Origin: Candidatus Gastranaerophilales bacterium
Lineage (GTDB): Bacteria; Cyanobacteriota; Vampirovibrionia; Gastranaerophilales; Gastranaerophilaceae
NCBI GenBank assembly: GCA_944326475.1
Contig: CALVEC010000019.1
Span: forward strand, 1 to 41,182
Direction: 5' to 3'
DNA: 41,182 nucleotides
Positions within the stretch are counted from its first letter, which is position 1, and every line of letters starts with the position of its first letter. Under the pieces are notes generated by a model. The model was not told the DNA's origin. It did not search any database and was given only the letters and a program-made list of their open reading frames with translations. The position numbers and the translations under genes are program-made. Of this stretch, positions 15,545-24,795 are shown one piece after another.

Positions 15545-16447
15545 CTAAAATGCAGATTCTTTTGCTTTAATAATATCGTAGACTACCCTGTTATACGGTA
15601 CATCAACTGAATACTTTTCTGCAAGTTTTATTATTGTGCCTGCAAAAATGTCTGCTTCTGTCGGTCTTTTGGCTTCAATATCCTGCAGCATTGACGTTTT
15701 TGTCTCCGGCAGCATAGACATTATCGTCTGTACAGCCTCAGGCAGCATTTTTTCTGCATTTTTGACTCCCTCAAGTTTTGCAAGCATTTCTGCCTCCTTC
15801 ATCAAATTCTTTGCAAAATCCATAGCAGGCTTTGATTCCTGAAAAAGCTTGTAGGGTGCCGTTAAAACTGCTGATGCCTGATTGGTGCCGACATTTATCA
15901 TAAACTTGTACCATCGGGAATAATCCATATCCTCCGGGATTTCATAAGAAATGCCTGCTCGGTCAAAAAGTTCTTTAATCAACAAAACCCGCTTTGACAA
16001 AACTTTATTTTCTTTTTCGCCAAAAACAATTTTACCAACTCCGTCAAATGTAATATTTCTGTCGAGCCTTGTACTTGTATGCCCGACAAAATACGAATCA
16101 AGCACCTTCTCGTCTCCGAACTCTTTTCTCAGGATATCTTCGCTTTCAATACCGTTTAACAATGACAAAATGAGTGTAGAATCGTTAACAAAAGGTTTTA
16201 TGGACTCGACTGCCCGTAAAAAACCGTTGTTTTTTGTTGCAATTATAATTAAATCAGCACAGTCTTCCGGACCTGCATAATTAAATTTGCAGGCTTTGCC
16301 GTTAAAAATCGTAGGGTTTTGTTCGTATCTAAGACGGCGTGAGTCATCTGCAATAACCTTAAAGTCACAGACTTCATTAAGCTTCAATGCATAAATCGTT
16401 CCGATTGCACCGAGTCCGCAAAGCATTACTTTTTTAATCTTATCCAT
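15545..16447 (-). CDS. panE: 2-dehydropantoate 2-reductase (PanE/ApbA family)
   Basis: This 300-residue NADPH-dependent reductase would convert ketopantoate to pantoate for coenzyme A synthesis. The Rossmann motif GLGAIGTIYA lies at 11-20. The C-terminal all-helical domain has the family lysine region (RWYKFMINVGTNQASAVL) and SMLQDIEAKRPTEAD, the signature with the substrate-binding Glu. The family also includes close homologues with other 2-ketoacid substrates, so the reaction is likely but not certain. GAGG 6 bases upstream favours 16447; an ATG at 16459 would overlap the helicase stop (ATGA) but lacks a ribosome-binding site. It is cotranscribed with the helicase. Confidence 0.85.
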   Translation of the reverse strand: MDKIKKVMLCGLGAIGTIYALKLNEVCDFKVIADDSRRLRYEQNPTIFNGKACKFNYAGPEDCADLIIIATKNNGFLRAVESIKPFVNDSTLILSLLNGIESEDILRKEFGDEKVLDSYFVGHTSTRLDRNITFDGVGKIVFGEKENKVLSKRVLLIKELFDRAGISYEIPEDMDYSRWYKFMINVGTNQASAVLTAPYKLFQESKPAMDFAKNLMKEAEMLAKLEGVKNAEKMLPEAVQTIMSMLPETKTSMLQDIEAKRPTEADIFAGTIIKLAEKYSVDVPYNRVVYDIIKAKESAF

Positions 16448-16455
16448 ACATTGCC

Positions 16456-19400
16456 TCATTTTTGCAGGCTGTTTAAGGTTTGCTTAATTCTGTCAATGCA
16501 GGCTGCAGAGCTATGTGACCATTCACGAACGGATACTCGTTCAACCCGATAGCCTGCGCGTTCAAGAATCGTCTGTTTTTTTGTGTCGGGCATGCCTGTT
16601 TTTACGCTGTCTTCTGCCCCGTCACACTCCAACTCCAGTTCGCTGCCGTACTCGTCTTTTATCAAAAGGTCTGTTACCACCCCGGCTGCCTCAACGCCGG
16701 CTCTGACATCAAAACCTTCCATAATAAAGGCTTCAGCTACTGTTCTTTCAAAATCGTTTTTGTACACATTTTTTTGAAATTCATCGGTTTTTGCCTGATT
16801 GATATATCTGTCAATGTATTCAATGTAATCCTTTAAAAGCCCTTGCGGCAAAAGTTTCGGATCTCTTGAAAGAAAACATATCAGCTTTTTGCGTGCTCTT
16901 GTTATTGCAACATTAAAGAGGTTTGGTTTCTGCATAAACGTAAGGCTCTGAACGTAGCTGTTATCTGCAACAGCCCATGACAGAATCATAACGTCCCTTT
17001 CATCGCCCTGAAATGTATGCGCGGTACCGACATCAATTTGATGTTTGCGGATTGTCGTTTCTGTCAAGACCTGCGAAATTGCTTTTTGAATAAGGTCAAC
17101 TTGCCCCCTAAACGGTGAAATAACACCGATACTTACCGGATGGTCGTCGTTGCCTTCGTCTGCAAGTATAAGTTCCTGTATTCTTCTCAAAACAGCCTCA
17201 ACTTCCGGCATATTCCTCGTACAATCGCTGTCTACCCTGCCGTCTTTGACAATATGCAGCTCAAGAACGTCATTTGTACCTGCGTCCTTTGTCATAATAC
17301 GTATTCTGTTGCCGTAAAATTCCTCATTACTGAACTGAATTATCGGGTAATAACTTCTGAAATGCTCATCAAGAAGCACGGGGTTCATTGAATAGTAGTT
17401 AGCTAAATCAAACATTGAATTTGTTCTGAAACGCCACATAAGCTGGTACTTATCAGGAATTTCATACTGACTTAAGAAAGATTGTTCTTTCGCTTTTTCA
17501 AGGAAAGATAAATGCGGAAGCTGCTTATCATCCCCGACAATTACAGCGCGTTTTGCTCTGAACAAAATCGGGAAACAGCTTGCTATGTCGCACTGTGAAG
17601 CCTCATCTATTATCGCAACATCAAACAGTCCCGGCTTCATCGGCAGTGAGCCTGAAATTGCATAAGTCGTAACACACCAGCATGGAAACGCCTCAAGCAG
17701 CGGTTTAAAATCTTCATACTCAAGGATTCTGTTCTGGAGATTGCGTTTACGCTCAACCAGCGATTTTGTATGAACAATCAGTCTCTGTCTTTTAATCTGA
17801 TCTCTTAAAAGCCCTTTGAGCGCTTCCCTTCTCTGGCGTTTGAGTATATCGACTGCAAGAACTTTCTGTTTCTTTTTAAGCTCTTTGATTTGCGTAAGAA
17901 GCTGGTGTATGTTACCGATTTTATGGATTCTTGTCTCTATAATCCTTGCCTCGCAATCCAATTCAGAAACCTTAAGTTCCTGAGAGAGCCTGTACAAAGA
18001 TTCCTCATGCAGTGCAAGGTTTGGAAGATTCAAAATCTTTTTGAGTTTCATTGTGTTCATAGAATTAGAAAAACCGCTCAAAAAGCTCCTTTTTTCAATA
18101 TTTTTTTCAATATTATCGAGAAGTTTTTTTACCGTGTCGATTTCATCTTTCTGAAGCCGCTTTGTTATAAAAAGATTTTTTCCGAGTGTTTGCTCCAGTT
18201 TAGATTTATCCTCAATAACCCGCCGCCAGTCGTTTTCAAAAGCAATAATCTTTTCGCATTTTGCTTCCAGTTCTTTTATGGAATTTAAAAGCGAGCGCAT
18301 ATCATCTGTGTCCACTAGGATTGCCTGCTCGTAACCCGTATCAATATCAACTTTTCCAGACAGCAAATCTTGCAGTTTGAAGCTGAGCTGCTTCTGGTAA
18401 TTCAGTCTGCCTGCGCGAAGCGCAAGGAAAGGCGCGCCAAGCTCGTTAAGACGTTCAGCTACAACATCAACCGCTTTATCCATCCTGGAGGCAACTAAAA
18501 CTGTTTTTCCGTTTGCAATTAAATGTGCGACAAGATTCACAATCGTCTGCGATTTTCCTGTACCCGGAGGTCCGTATACCGCAACCAGCGGATTTGATTC
18601 AATTTTTCTTATGACATCTTCTTGCGAATCACTTAAAGAAAGAGGAGTTACCGGGAAAAAGTCTTTCTCTTGCTTTTGGGATTTTGACGGTTTGTCAAAA
18701 AGTTTACCCACTCCTCGCAAATATTCCTCATTTACTACAGAAAGAGCGGTTTCTCTGAATATTCCGCTGGGTTTTTCCGCAATTTGCGTTAATTCATGCA
18801 AAACTCCTGCGGTAATCGACGGTCTTTTTGTTAGTATAATTGCACTTTGACCGGTCAAAGCCACTTTTGCAAGTTTGTAAGACGGTTTTGATGAATGAAT
18901 ATCCTCCGTAAACTCGTCTATATTGTCAAAATTTATCTTTTGTGCTGAATAAAAATCCTCAGCGTCACGCTCTACATAGTTTTCCGACTCGTCTTCTTCA
19001 TGATTCAGACTTATTTCAAGATCGGGCAGTAGTGATTTTAAAGTTGTTAAAAAGATATTCAGCTTTTCTTCAGTCAGCGGTAAATCAGGTACAACCTCGA
19101 GAAGTCCGTCCAGCATGTGTTCCATTTCGTCTTCATCGTCAGTTTTCCGCATTAGTGCCGTTAAAGCTCCCGTATTCAGCGATAGCAATTCATCCTGCAA
19201 AATACATTTTATATTAACACCGTCACGTTCAAGCCGGCACGGCATGTACAAAAGCGGGGTTAAAAATTCGTTTTTTCTGCGGGATTTTGAGTTGCTTCCG
19301 ACAAGAAACAAGTAACCGTATATCAGATATTTGTCCTTCTGGCTCAATTCGCTTTGTATCATCAGTTCTGTAAGGCTGCTGTCCGAGCCGTCAAGAGCAA

Positions 19401-19596
19401 GAGGAGTATCAAAGTTGGTAAACAGCTTTTCGTCGCCCTGCAAAAAAATCCACTTATTATCCTTGTCCTGCTTAAGATTTCTAAATGTTGAGCTTTGAAC
19501 TTCTTCGCGTACACAGTCGTGAAGATAAAGACTCAACCTTTTTATAAAACTATCGTGAAATGCTGATTGTATAATTTTTGTGGCTTCTTGTAACAT
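16456..19596 (-). CDS. SF1 (Upf1-like) helicase with C-terminal nuclease-like domain
   Basis: This 1046-residue protein joins an N-terminal region of about 320 residues with no clear motif, an SF1B helicase core, and a PD-(D/E)xK-like tail. Walker A is YGPPGTGKS (341-349), motif II is DEAS (664-667), motif III is GDDKQLP (688-694), and later motifs are GTAHTFQGDERD and NVAITRARKK. A long helical insert (about 430-630) separates motifs Ia and II, as in AAA_11/AAA_12 proteins. The tail has VTDLLI and ELELECDG, followed by AGYRVERVSVREW, like REase_MTES_1575/DUF559-type nucleases. Such fusions are thought to act in DNA repair or defence. AAACGGAAG precedes the ATG. Confidence 0.88.
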   Translation of the reverse strand: MLQEATKIIQSAFHDSFIKRLSLYLHDCVREEVQSSTFRNLKQDKDNKWIFLQGDEKLFTNFDTPLALDGSDSSLTELMIQSELSQKDKYLIYGYLFLVGSNSKSRRKNEFLTPLLYMPCRLERDGVNIKCILQDELLSLNTGALTALMRKTDDEDEMEHMLDGLLEVVPDLPLTEEKLNIFLTTLKSLLPDLEISLNHEEDESENYVERDAEDFYSAQKINFDNIDEFTEDIHSSKPSYKLAKVALTGQSAIILTKRPSITAGVLHELTQIAEKPSGIFRETALSVVNEEYLRGVGKLFDKPSKSQKQEKDFFPVTPLSLSDSQEDVIRKIESNPLVAVYGPPGTGKSQTIVNLVAHLIANGKTVLVASRMDKAVDVVAERLNELGAPFLALRAGRLNYQKQLSFKLQDLLSGKVDIDTGYEQAILVDTDDMRSLLNSIKELEAKCEKIIAFENDWRRVIEDKSKLEQTLGKNLFITKRLQKDEIDTVKKLLDNIEKNIEKRSFLSGFSNSMNTMKLKKILNLPNLALHEESLYRLSQELKVSELDCEARIIETRIHKIGNIHQLLTQIKELKKKQKVLAVDILKRQRREALKGLLRDQIKRQRLIVHTKSLVERKRNLQNRILEYEDFKPLLEAFPCWCVTTYAISGSLPMKPGLFDVAIIDEASQCDIASCFPILFRAKRAVIVGDDKQLPHLSFLEKAKEQSFLSQYEIPDKYQLMWRFRTNSMFDLANYYSMNPVLLDEHFRSYYPIIQFSNEEFYGNRIRIMTKDAGTNDVLELHIVKDGRVDSDCTRNMPEVEAVLRRIQELILADEGNDDHPVSIGVISPFRGQVDLIQKAISQVLTETTIRKHQIDVGTAHTFQGDERDVMILSWAVADNSYVQSLTFMQKPNLFNVAITRARKKLICFLSRDPKLLPQGLLKDYIEYIDRYINQAKTDEFQKNVYKNDFERTVAEAFIMEGFDVRAGVEAAGVVTDLLIKDEYGSELELECDGAEDSVKTGMPDTKKQTILERAGYRVERVSVREWSHSSAACIDRIKQTLNSLQK

Positions 19597-19669
19597 AATT
19601 CTTCCGTTTTCTAAACTCTTTAACCATGCGGTTTAAACAATTTTGTGTCCCGTGATGGTTGGACAGACT

Positions 19670-19684
19670 GTACCAAACCGGTAC
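19670..19684. promoter_or_regulatory. Inverted repeat at the helicase transcription start
   Basis: GTACC-AAACC-GGTAC forms a 5-bp-arm palindrome just downstream of the predicted -10 of the minus-strand helicase promoter, where a repressor would block initiation. The short arms make it tentative. Confidence 0.3.
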
Positions 19685-19691
19685 TCACTAA

Positions 19692-19697
19692 ATTATA
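19692..19697 (-). promoter_or_regulatory. Likely -10 element of the helicase-panE promoter
   Basis: On the minus strand the sequence reads GGTGTATAATTTA, a consensus TATAAT with TG upstream, about 95 bases before the helicase start. The match to the dapL promoter (TGTGTATAATTTA) supports it. Confidence 0.5.
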
Positions 19698-19758
19698 CAC
19701 CATAAATATATTGTTGTATCATTTGTTTAACTTAATCGATTAAAAATGCTGTGAATAC

Positions 19759-19790
19759 AAAAAACGGCATGTTTTTGCATGCCGTTTTTA
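19759..19790. terminator. Bidirectional terminator after rpoD
   Basis: AAAAACGGCATG and CATGCCGTTTTT (19760-19771 and 19778-19789) form a perfect 12-bp stem with TTTTTG loop bases and flanking A and T runs. It lies 25 bases past the rpoD stop on the minus strand. Confidence 0.92.
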
Positions 19791-19813
19791 TTGTTTTAAG
19801 CTATTTTCTGGAT

Positions 19814-20884
19814 TTAAACCTCAACATATTCTCTGAGGCGTTTACTTCTGTTCGGATGTCTGAGTTTTCTCAGAGCTTTTGCTTCAATCTGTCTGATACG
19901 TTCTCTTGTTACACCGAAAAGCTGTCCGACTTCTTCCAGAGTTCTTTGTCTTCCGTCATCCATACCGAATCTGAGTCTCAAAACATCTCTTTCTCTCGGT
20001 GAAAGACCGCTTAAAACTTCTGCCAGATCTTCTCTTAAAAGTTCATGAGCAACTGTTTTTACGGGAGCATCTGCGTCTTTGTCTTCTATAAAATCACCGA
20101 GCCTTGAATCTTCTTCTTTACCGATAGGAGTTTCAAGAGAAAGCGGTTCTTGTGCGACTTTTATAATTTCTCTCAGTTTTGAAATTGAAATATTCATTTC
20201 CTGAGCAAGTTCTTCTTCGGTCGGCTTTCTGGAAAGCTCTTGTGCGAGTTTTCTTGTAACTTTTTTAAGTTTGTTAATTGTTTCAACCATGTGAACAGGG
20301 ATTCTGATAGTTCTTGCCTGGTCTGCGATTGCTCTGGTGATAGCCTGTCTAATCCACCACGTTGCGTAAGTTGAGAATTTATAACCCCGTTCGTGGTCAA
20401 ATTTTTCAGCGGCTCTGATAAGTCCCAGATTTCCTTCCTGAATCAAATCAAGGAAAAGCATACCTCTGCCTACATATTTTTTAGCGATACTTACAACAAG
20501 TCTCAGGTTTGCCTGAACGAGTTTTCTTTTTGCAATAGCGCCGACATTTCCGCCCTGGATAATTTTTCTTGCTAAATCAATTTCTTCATCAGCAGTTAAA
20601 AGTTTAATTCTGCCGATTTCTCTTAAATACATTCTGACCGGATCATCAAGCGAAACACCTTTGGGAACACCGACTTCAGCCGTTTCATCAGATTCTTCAT
20701 CTTCTGAATCCATAAACATTTCATCATCTATGGAAGAAGTCTTGCCGATAACGACATCCATTGAACCGGCAGTAATAGTTTCAGGTTCGCTAAAAAGATC
20801 GTCTCCCGCAACATCATCTGTTTGAAGTTCATCTTCATCGATTGTACTTACGAGTGACTTATCTGACATTCTTTTTCTGCTCAT
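19814..20884 (-). CDS. rpoD: Primary RNA polymerase sigma factor (sigma-70 family)
   Basis: This 356-residue protein is the housekeeping sigma factor. It has an acidic N-terminal stretch of about 75 residues, region 1.2 ([15 protein letters not shown]), region 2 with the -10-recognition block ([20 protein letters not shown] and [20 protein letters not shown]), region 3 ([12 protein letters not shown]), and region 4 with the helix-turn-helix ([20 protein letters not shown]) for the -35. It is shorter than E. coli RpoD because the large non-conserved insert is absent, as in cyanobacterial and Gram-positive SigA. It overlaps the dnaG stop (TAATG) and is preceded by GGAGA. The dnaG-rpoD order is the classic macromolecular synthesis operon without rpsU. 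Confidence 0.97.
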   Translation of the reverse strand: MSRKRMSDKSLVSTIDEDELQTDDVAGDDLFSEPETITAGSMDVVIGKTSSIDDEMFMDSEDEESDETAEVGVPKGVSLDDPVRMYLREIGRIKLLTADEEIDLARKIIQGGNVGAIAKRKLVQANLRLVVSIAKKYVGRGMLFLDLIQEGNLGLIRAAEKFDHERGYKFSTYATWWIRQAITRAIADQARTIRIPVHMVETINKLKKVTRKLAQELSRKPTEEELAQEMNISISKLREIIKVAQEPLSLETPIGKEEDSRLGDFIEDKDADAPVKTVAHELLREDLAEVLSGLSPRERDVLRLRFGMDDGRQRTLEEVGQLFGVTRERIRQIEAKALRKLRHPNRSKRLREYVEV

Positions 20885-22764
20885 TAATTGTCTCCAGTTC
20901 TTAGCTTATTTTTAATTTTTTCTCTTAGTTGCATTTGATATTCAATTGCTTGCAAGTCATCGTCATTTACTTTTTTGTACATTGAACGTAAATGACTTTG
21001 TTCTTCTTTTAATTTATATGTATTAATAGTTTCGATATTCTCATTAATTACTGTTTTAAAATCCTTTTCTGACAAGCCTTTGAAACTGTCGGATAAATAT
21101 ATCAAATCGGTTATTAATTCTTTTATTTCATTGTTGTCGGCAAATGCCGTATACAGGGTATCAGTCAATTCTTTAACATTATTTACCGTAAGTATCAGTT
21201 TGTCAATTGTATCTTTTACAATTATTAACTTTTCATTCGTATAGTGTATATTTTTTAAAATAGCATTTAACGATTGAAGACTATAAATACTTTCATTTAT
21301 TAAATATAGAGACAATAAATTTTTTTGCGCTTTTTCCGAGATATTTAAAGTTTTGTTAACTACAGGTGCACTTAGCGGTTGTTTTTTAGGCGCAGCGGGC
21401 AAGGATTTTCTGAGTTCCTTTCTCAAAGACGACTCGTCTATCTCAAGTTTTGAGGCAACAATTTTTACATATTCATCTCTAATTATGTTGTTATTAATTT
21501 CATCTAAACAAGGAACAACTTCTTTTACAATATTACTTTTATCAAGCGGAGACATGCCCGGTGTTTTTTGTTTTAAAATTTTATTAATCTGATAATCCAA
21601 AAGCAGCGGTGCATTTTTTACATAATTTTTATATTCGTCAGCTCCGTGTTCTTTTATAAACTCATCCGGATCCTTACCCTCAGCAGGTACAACGACTCTA
21701 ATCTCGCAGGCGTATCTGTCATTGTTCATCGATGCATAATTTTCGTCGAACTGTTTTATATTGCCGAGTCCGCTGAATGCCTCTTTTATAACCTGAGCAC
21801 CGCGTTGAGTCGCTTTTTGTCCGGCTGAATCAGTATCGAATGCCAGATAAATTTTTCGTGACGGGCTGTATCTTGAAATGAGTTTTACATGGTTTTCCGT
21901 AAGAGCTGTCCCGCAGGCGCCGACGCAGTTTTCAACTCCGTTTGTCTGGGCTGAAATGACGTCAAAATAGCCCTCCATTATAATCACCGAGTCTTCTTTT
22001 TTTATTGCCTCTTTTGCGTGGTACAATCCGTACAGTATATGACTTTTATTGTATGCAATGGTTTCAGATGAATTGAGATATTTCGGATTTTGACCCTCCT
22101 CTATTGCTCTTGCGCCAAAAGCAACAACGTTTCCTTTTTCATCAAAAATTGAAATCATAAGACGATTTTTAAATCTGTCGACATAACCGCTTGTGCTTTC
22201 TCTTTTCACGGCAAGACCGGCTTTTTCAAGAATTTCTAAAGGAAAATCTTTTTTAAGGTGGTTTGTTAATGCTTCGTAACTGTTAGGAGCAAGCCCGAGT
22301 TTGTAACGGGTAATAACAGCATCATCAAATCCTCTTTTTTTTATGTATTGATAACCGTTTGAAGTTTTATCAAGCAAAAGGTTTCTTGTATAAAAATCAG
22401 AAGCAGCCTTCATTGCTTCAAGAACCTGTGTTTTTATGCCTTGAGATTCTTTTGAACCGTCAAAACTTGAAGGCAGAGGTATACCAAGAATTTCAGCCTG
22501 TTCTTTTATAACTTCGCTGAAAGACTGGTTGTTAATCTTCATAAGAAAGCTTAAAACATCTCCGCCTTCACCGCAGCCAAAACATTTATAAATCTGTTTT
22601 GCCGGATTAACACTGAATGACGGAGTTTTTTCACCGTGAAAAGGACACAATCCCCAGTAGTTACCGCCGCTTTTTCTTAGTATTACATATTTTGATACGA
22701 CATCAACTATATCCAGTTTGTCTTTTATTCTGGCAATGACGTCTTGATAGGATATATCACTCAT
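20884..22764 (-). CDS. dnaG: DNA primase DnaG
   Basis: This 626-residue enzyme makes RNA primers at the replication fork. The zinc-binding domain has CPFH (Cys40, His43) and CFGC (Cys61, Cys64). The catalytic core carries the RNA-polymerase basic motif ([24 protein letters not shown] region) and a Toprim fold with [23 protein letters not shown] and [12 protein letters not shown]. The C-terminal part (about 440-626) is divergent and helical and would bind the DnaB helicase. There is no Shine-Dalgarno site before the ATG, and a TATACT with TG upstream (22775-22780) would start transcription only a few bases before it, so the mRNA may be nearly leaderless. Confidence 0.96.
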   Translation of the reverse strand: MSDISYQDVIARIKDKLDIVDVVSKYVILRKSGGNYWGLCPFHGEKTPSFSVNPAKQIYKCFGCGEGGDVLSFLMKINNQSFSEVIKEQAEILGIPLPSSFDGSKESQGIKTQVLEAMKAASDFYTRNLLLDKTSNGYQYIKKRGFDDAVITRYKLGLAPNSYEALTNHLKKDFPLEILEKAGLAVKRESTSGYVDRFKNRLMISIFDEKGNVVAFGARAIEEGQNPKYLNSSETIAYNKSHILYGLYHAKEAIKKEDSVIIMEGYFDVISAQTNGVENCVGACGTALTENHVKLISRYSPSRKIYLAFDTDSAGQKATQRGAQVIKEAFSGLGNIKQFDENYASMNNDRYACEIRVVVPAEGKDPDEFIKEHGADEYKNYVKNAPLLLDYQINKILKQKTPGMSPLDKSNIVKEVVPCLDEINNNIIRDEYVKIVASKLEIDESSLRKELRKSLPAAPKKQPLSAPVVNKTLNISEKAQKNLLSLYLINESIYSLQSLNAILKNIHYTNEKLIIVKDTIDKLILTVNNVKELTDTLYTAFADNNEIKELITDLIYLSDSFKGLSEKDFKTVINENIETINTYKLKEEQSHLRSMYKKVNDDDLQAIEYQMQLREKIKNKLRTGDN

Positions 22765-22774
22765 TTCAAACTAC

Positions 22775-22780
22775 AGTATA
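22775..22780 (-). promoter_or_regulatory. Possible -10 element of the dnaG-rpoD promoter
   Basis: The minus strand reads TGTTATACT ending 10 bases before the dnaG ATG. Initiation about 7 bases further on would leave almost no leader. No consensus -35 is seen. Confidence 0.35.
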
Positions 22781-22928
22781 ACATAAAGATATTTTGTACG
22801 GAAAAACTTCGCACAAAAATTCTTTGTAAAAAATAATATTGTAAAAAATCTTTTCGTTTTTTTTATTCGTTTTGCAAATTTTTTTTTGTTCAAGCTATGA
22901 TTATTTCATAAGGAGAATATATTAAATT

Positions 22929-23435
22929 ATGAAAATAAACAGCGTTGCACCGGTCAGCTTTAAAATGAAGCTTGATAAAAATTTACAGGAAAAAATAAAA
23001 AAAGAAGAATTTAGAAACAGTGATAAAAGACTTCAAAATTATAATAAACTTTTTGAAGCTGCATACCCCGGAACAGAAGATACAACAGTTCTTAATGCCG
23101 TCAAAAACTCCAGGGGTGACTATGAACTTTATATGTCCACAGAATTGGCACCCGGACAAAATTATCTGTTTGAAATTTTGGAAAAGCCGAAAAACCTCGC
23201 AAAATCACTACTGCTGCTGTGTAACAAAACTGTTGAAAATGCGGAAAAAAGACTTTTTCTTAAAGTTATAAGAGAAAAAGTCAGAAACTATGAAAATGTA
23301 CGTGACATCAGGGATATAGCTGATAATTTTGAGAAAAATAAAATTGCAAAACGCGACGAATTTGAACAAATGCTCGATGATGAAATCGGTATACAAACCC
23401 AGCTCACAAACATGGGCGGCGGATTGAGCTACTAA
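22929..23435 (+). CDS. Hypothetical protein with N-terminal MKINS...SFK motif
   Basis: This 168-residue protein is unrecognised. It begins MKINSVAPVSFKMKLDKN, similar in pattern to the orphan at 2258-2656 (MKINS, then SFGAKLK). The rest is charged and helical (Lys, Glu, Asn), with no signal peptide or membrane helix. The last 10 residues are Gly-rich. AAGGAG lies upstream of the ATG (at about 22911). It is flanked by the divergent dnaG gene and the convergent transpeptidase gene, so it is probably transcribed alone. No function can be given. Confidence 0.65.
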   Translation: MKINSVAPVSFKMKLDKNLQEKIKKEEFRNSDKRLQNYNKLFEAAYPGTEDTTVLNAVKNSRGDYELYMSTELAPGQNYLFEILEKPKNLAKSLLLLCNKTVENAEKRLFLKVIREKVRNYENVRDIRDIADNFEKNKIAKRDEFEQMLDDEIGIQTQLTNMGGGLSY

Positions 23436-23482
23436 TTAAAAACCGATTTACATCAAAAAGAATCTGAAAAATAAAGTTTGGC

Positions 23483-24166
23483 TTATCTTTGCATTACTAC
23501 TATATCGCCGGGTTTAACAAGGTTTGCCAAGTATTTAATTATAGTATTATCCATTCTTACACAGCCCAAAGAAGCGTATTTGCCAAGGCTTGCCGGATTG
23601 TTATTGCCATGAATAAATTCGCCGGTTTTGCCTCTCGCTCCGGTTTTCGGGTCGACAGTCTCCAGACAAATTACTCTGGGACCATAATCCCACGGCTTTT
23701 TGTATCGTTTTGTTTTTGGAGAAGCTGTTTTGTATGGATAGCGTTCAATATGTGTAACAACTCTTATTCCTGTATCTGTCGGATATTTTTTCTTACCGCT
23801 TGCAACAAGATATGCACAAAGAGGAATACCTGTATCATGGTAAAAATACAGTACATTTTTTGACAAATCCACAACTATTTTTGCTTTTTTACGTTCTCCC
23901 GCAATATAAACTACAGGACTCGGCGCCTCTGCAAGTACTGCTTCATCACTTGTACCGGTTGCCGGGACTCGTGCGATTGCCGGTATGGAATCTTTAGTAA
24001 CCGTTTTTTGCGGCAGTTCTACAGTATCTTTTGAAAACTCAAAGGTGTCTTTCATTAGCATTATATTTTGCGATTTTGTGACTGCCGGCGCGGCAAAGGC
24101 GATTGACCCCGCGGCAAGTGTAATTCCCAAAGCTTTTTTTATTCCGTTAAATGGTAAAATTTTCAT
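23483..24166 (-). CDS. L,D-transpeptidase (YkuD family), exported
   Basis: This 227-residue protein has an N-terminal signal peptide (basic FNGIKKA, then LGITLAAGSIAFAAPA), a linker of about 60 residues, and a YkuD catalytic domain (about 94-227). The active site is HGN at 186-188 and SLGCVRM at 199-205, with Cys202 as nucleophile. Such enzymes form 3-3 diaminopimelate cross-links in peptidoglycan or attach proteins to it, in the periplasm. The frame continues upstream to 24205, but the signal peptide fits the ATG at 24166. Neither start has a clear ribosome-binding site. DapL elsewhere in the window supplies the diaminopimelate pathway. Confidence 0.9.
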   Translation of the reverse strand: MKILPFNGIKKALGITLAAGSIAFAAPAVTKSQNIMLMKDTFEFSKDTVELPQKTVTKDSIPAIARVPATGTSDEAVLAEAPSPVVYIAGERKKAKIVVDLSKNVLYFYHDTGIPLCAYLVASGKKKYPTDTGIRVVTHIERYPYKTASPKTKRYKKPWDYGPRVICLETVDPKTGARGKTGEFIHGNNNPASLGKYASLGCVRMDNTIIKYLANLVKPGDIVVMQR

Positions 24167-24205
24167 AGCATTTATTTTAAAATACAAACAAAATTTTTTT
24201 TGCAT

Positions 24206-24430
24206 GAAATTTTAAATGAAAAAATAAAAAAATATTCTGAATTTTTAAAAAAAATGCAAATTTTGATTTTCCAAAACACAAGAATAACAAGTTTTTTTGT
24301 GATTTAATGAAACAAATTTTTTTTCAAAAAAATAAAAAAATTTTTCACAAAAAATTTGAAAAGTAAACAAAAAATTTCGTTAAGTTTGTAAAAAAAATTT
24401 TTGTTCAGTAAAACCGATAGGCATGGTCAA
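24206..24430. other. Extremely AT-rich spacer
   Basis: This stretch upstream of the transpeptidase gene is dominated by A and T runs of 5 to 9 bases. I see no gene. It may be curved DNA that helps the promoter at 24459-24487. Confidence 0.5.
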
Positions 24431-24450
24431 TTGTAAAACTATTTTTACAA
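24431..24450. promoter_or_regulatory. Palindromic operator-like site upstream of the ncRNA promoter
   Basis: TTGTAAAA-CTAT-TTTTACAA has perfect 8-bp arms and a 4-base spacer, the size of a CRP/FNR-type dimer site but not a match to either consensus. It ends 8 bases before the -35 and is centred about 53 bases before the expected start. Confidence 0.45.
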
Positions 24451-24458
24451 AATTTCGC

Positions 24459-24487
24459 TTGTAAACAAAATCATATTTTTGTATGAT
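24459..24487 (+). promoter_or_regulatory. Strong sigma-70 promoter of the ncRNA candidate
   Basis: TTGTAA (24459-24464) and TATGAT (24482-24487) are separated by exactly 17 bases. A second inverted repeat, AATCATA-TTTTTG-TATGATT (24469-24488), covers the -10 and might be a repressor site. The start would be near 24494. Confidence 0.65.
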
Positions 24488-24493
24488 TTACAT

Positions 24494-24776
24494 ATCGAAT
24501 TTAAGAGAGGAGTGATGGTACAGCACCGGGGATTAAGAAAGTTAGAAGGAATTGGAAAGACTGAAAATTGAAAAAACTTAATGGTTTGGCTGTTAGAGTT
24601 TGGGGAGGCTTAGAAAAAGCCAAAGAATGGTTAAGCTATTAGATTTGGGGATATAGAAAAGTCAAGGGAATTGGCTAGTAGAAAAGGGGGAGGAGCAAAT
24701 CCGAAAAAACGGGTTTGTGAAAGACTAAAGGTCTAAAATATTTTAAAAAGTTCTGTAAAAATTACAGAACTTTTTT
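24494..24776 (+). ncRNA. Candidate GGA-rich non-coding RNA
   Basis: About 280 bases lie between a good promoter and a strong terminator with no credible gene. The plus strand is rich in G and A and poor in C, unlike its surroundings. Nine GGA trinucleotides fall between 24500 and 24695, several within GGGGA or GGAGG. Two imperfect repeats of about 43-46 bases (24580-24625 and 24626-24668) share AATGGTT, TTAGA, TTTGGGGA and TAGAAAA. Hairpins include GGCTT/AAGCC (24607-24621), CAAATCCG/CGGGTTTG (24696-24717) and AGAC/GTCT (24722-24734). RNase P, tmRNA and SRP hallmarks are absent. Many GGA sites recall CsrA-titrating RNAs, but that is a guess. A tiny frame at 24514 (18 codons) follows AGAGGAG. 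Confidence 0.5.
24745..24776 (+). terminator. Intrinsic terminator of the ncRNA candidate
   Basis: GTTCTGTAA (24750-24758) pairs with TTACAGAAC (24762-24770), extended by flanking A and T runs, then TTTTTT. The A flank lets it also serve the convergent minus-strand gene ending at 24796. Confidence 0.88.
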
Positions 24777-24795
24777 GTGTGTGGAAATTTATATT

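Noticed and set aside
24494-24776. RNase P RNA, tmRNA or SRP RNA
   Set aside because: The conserved sequence marks of each (for example GAGGAAAGTC for RNase P and the GGAAGGAAGCAG type loop for SRP) are absent.
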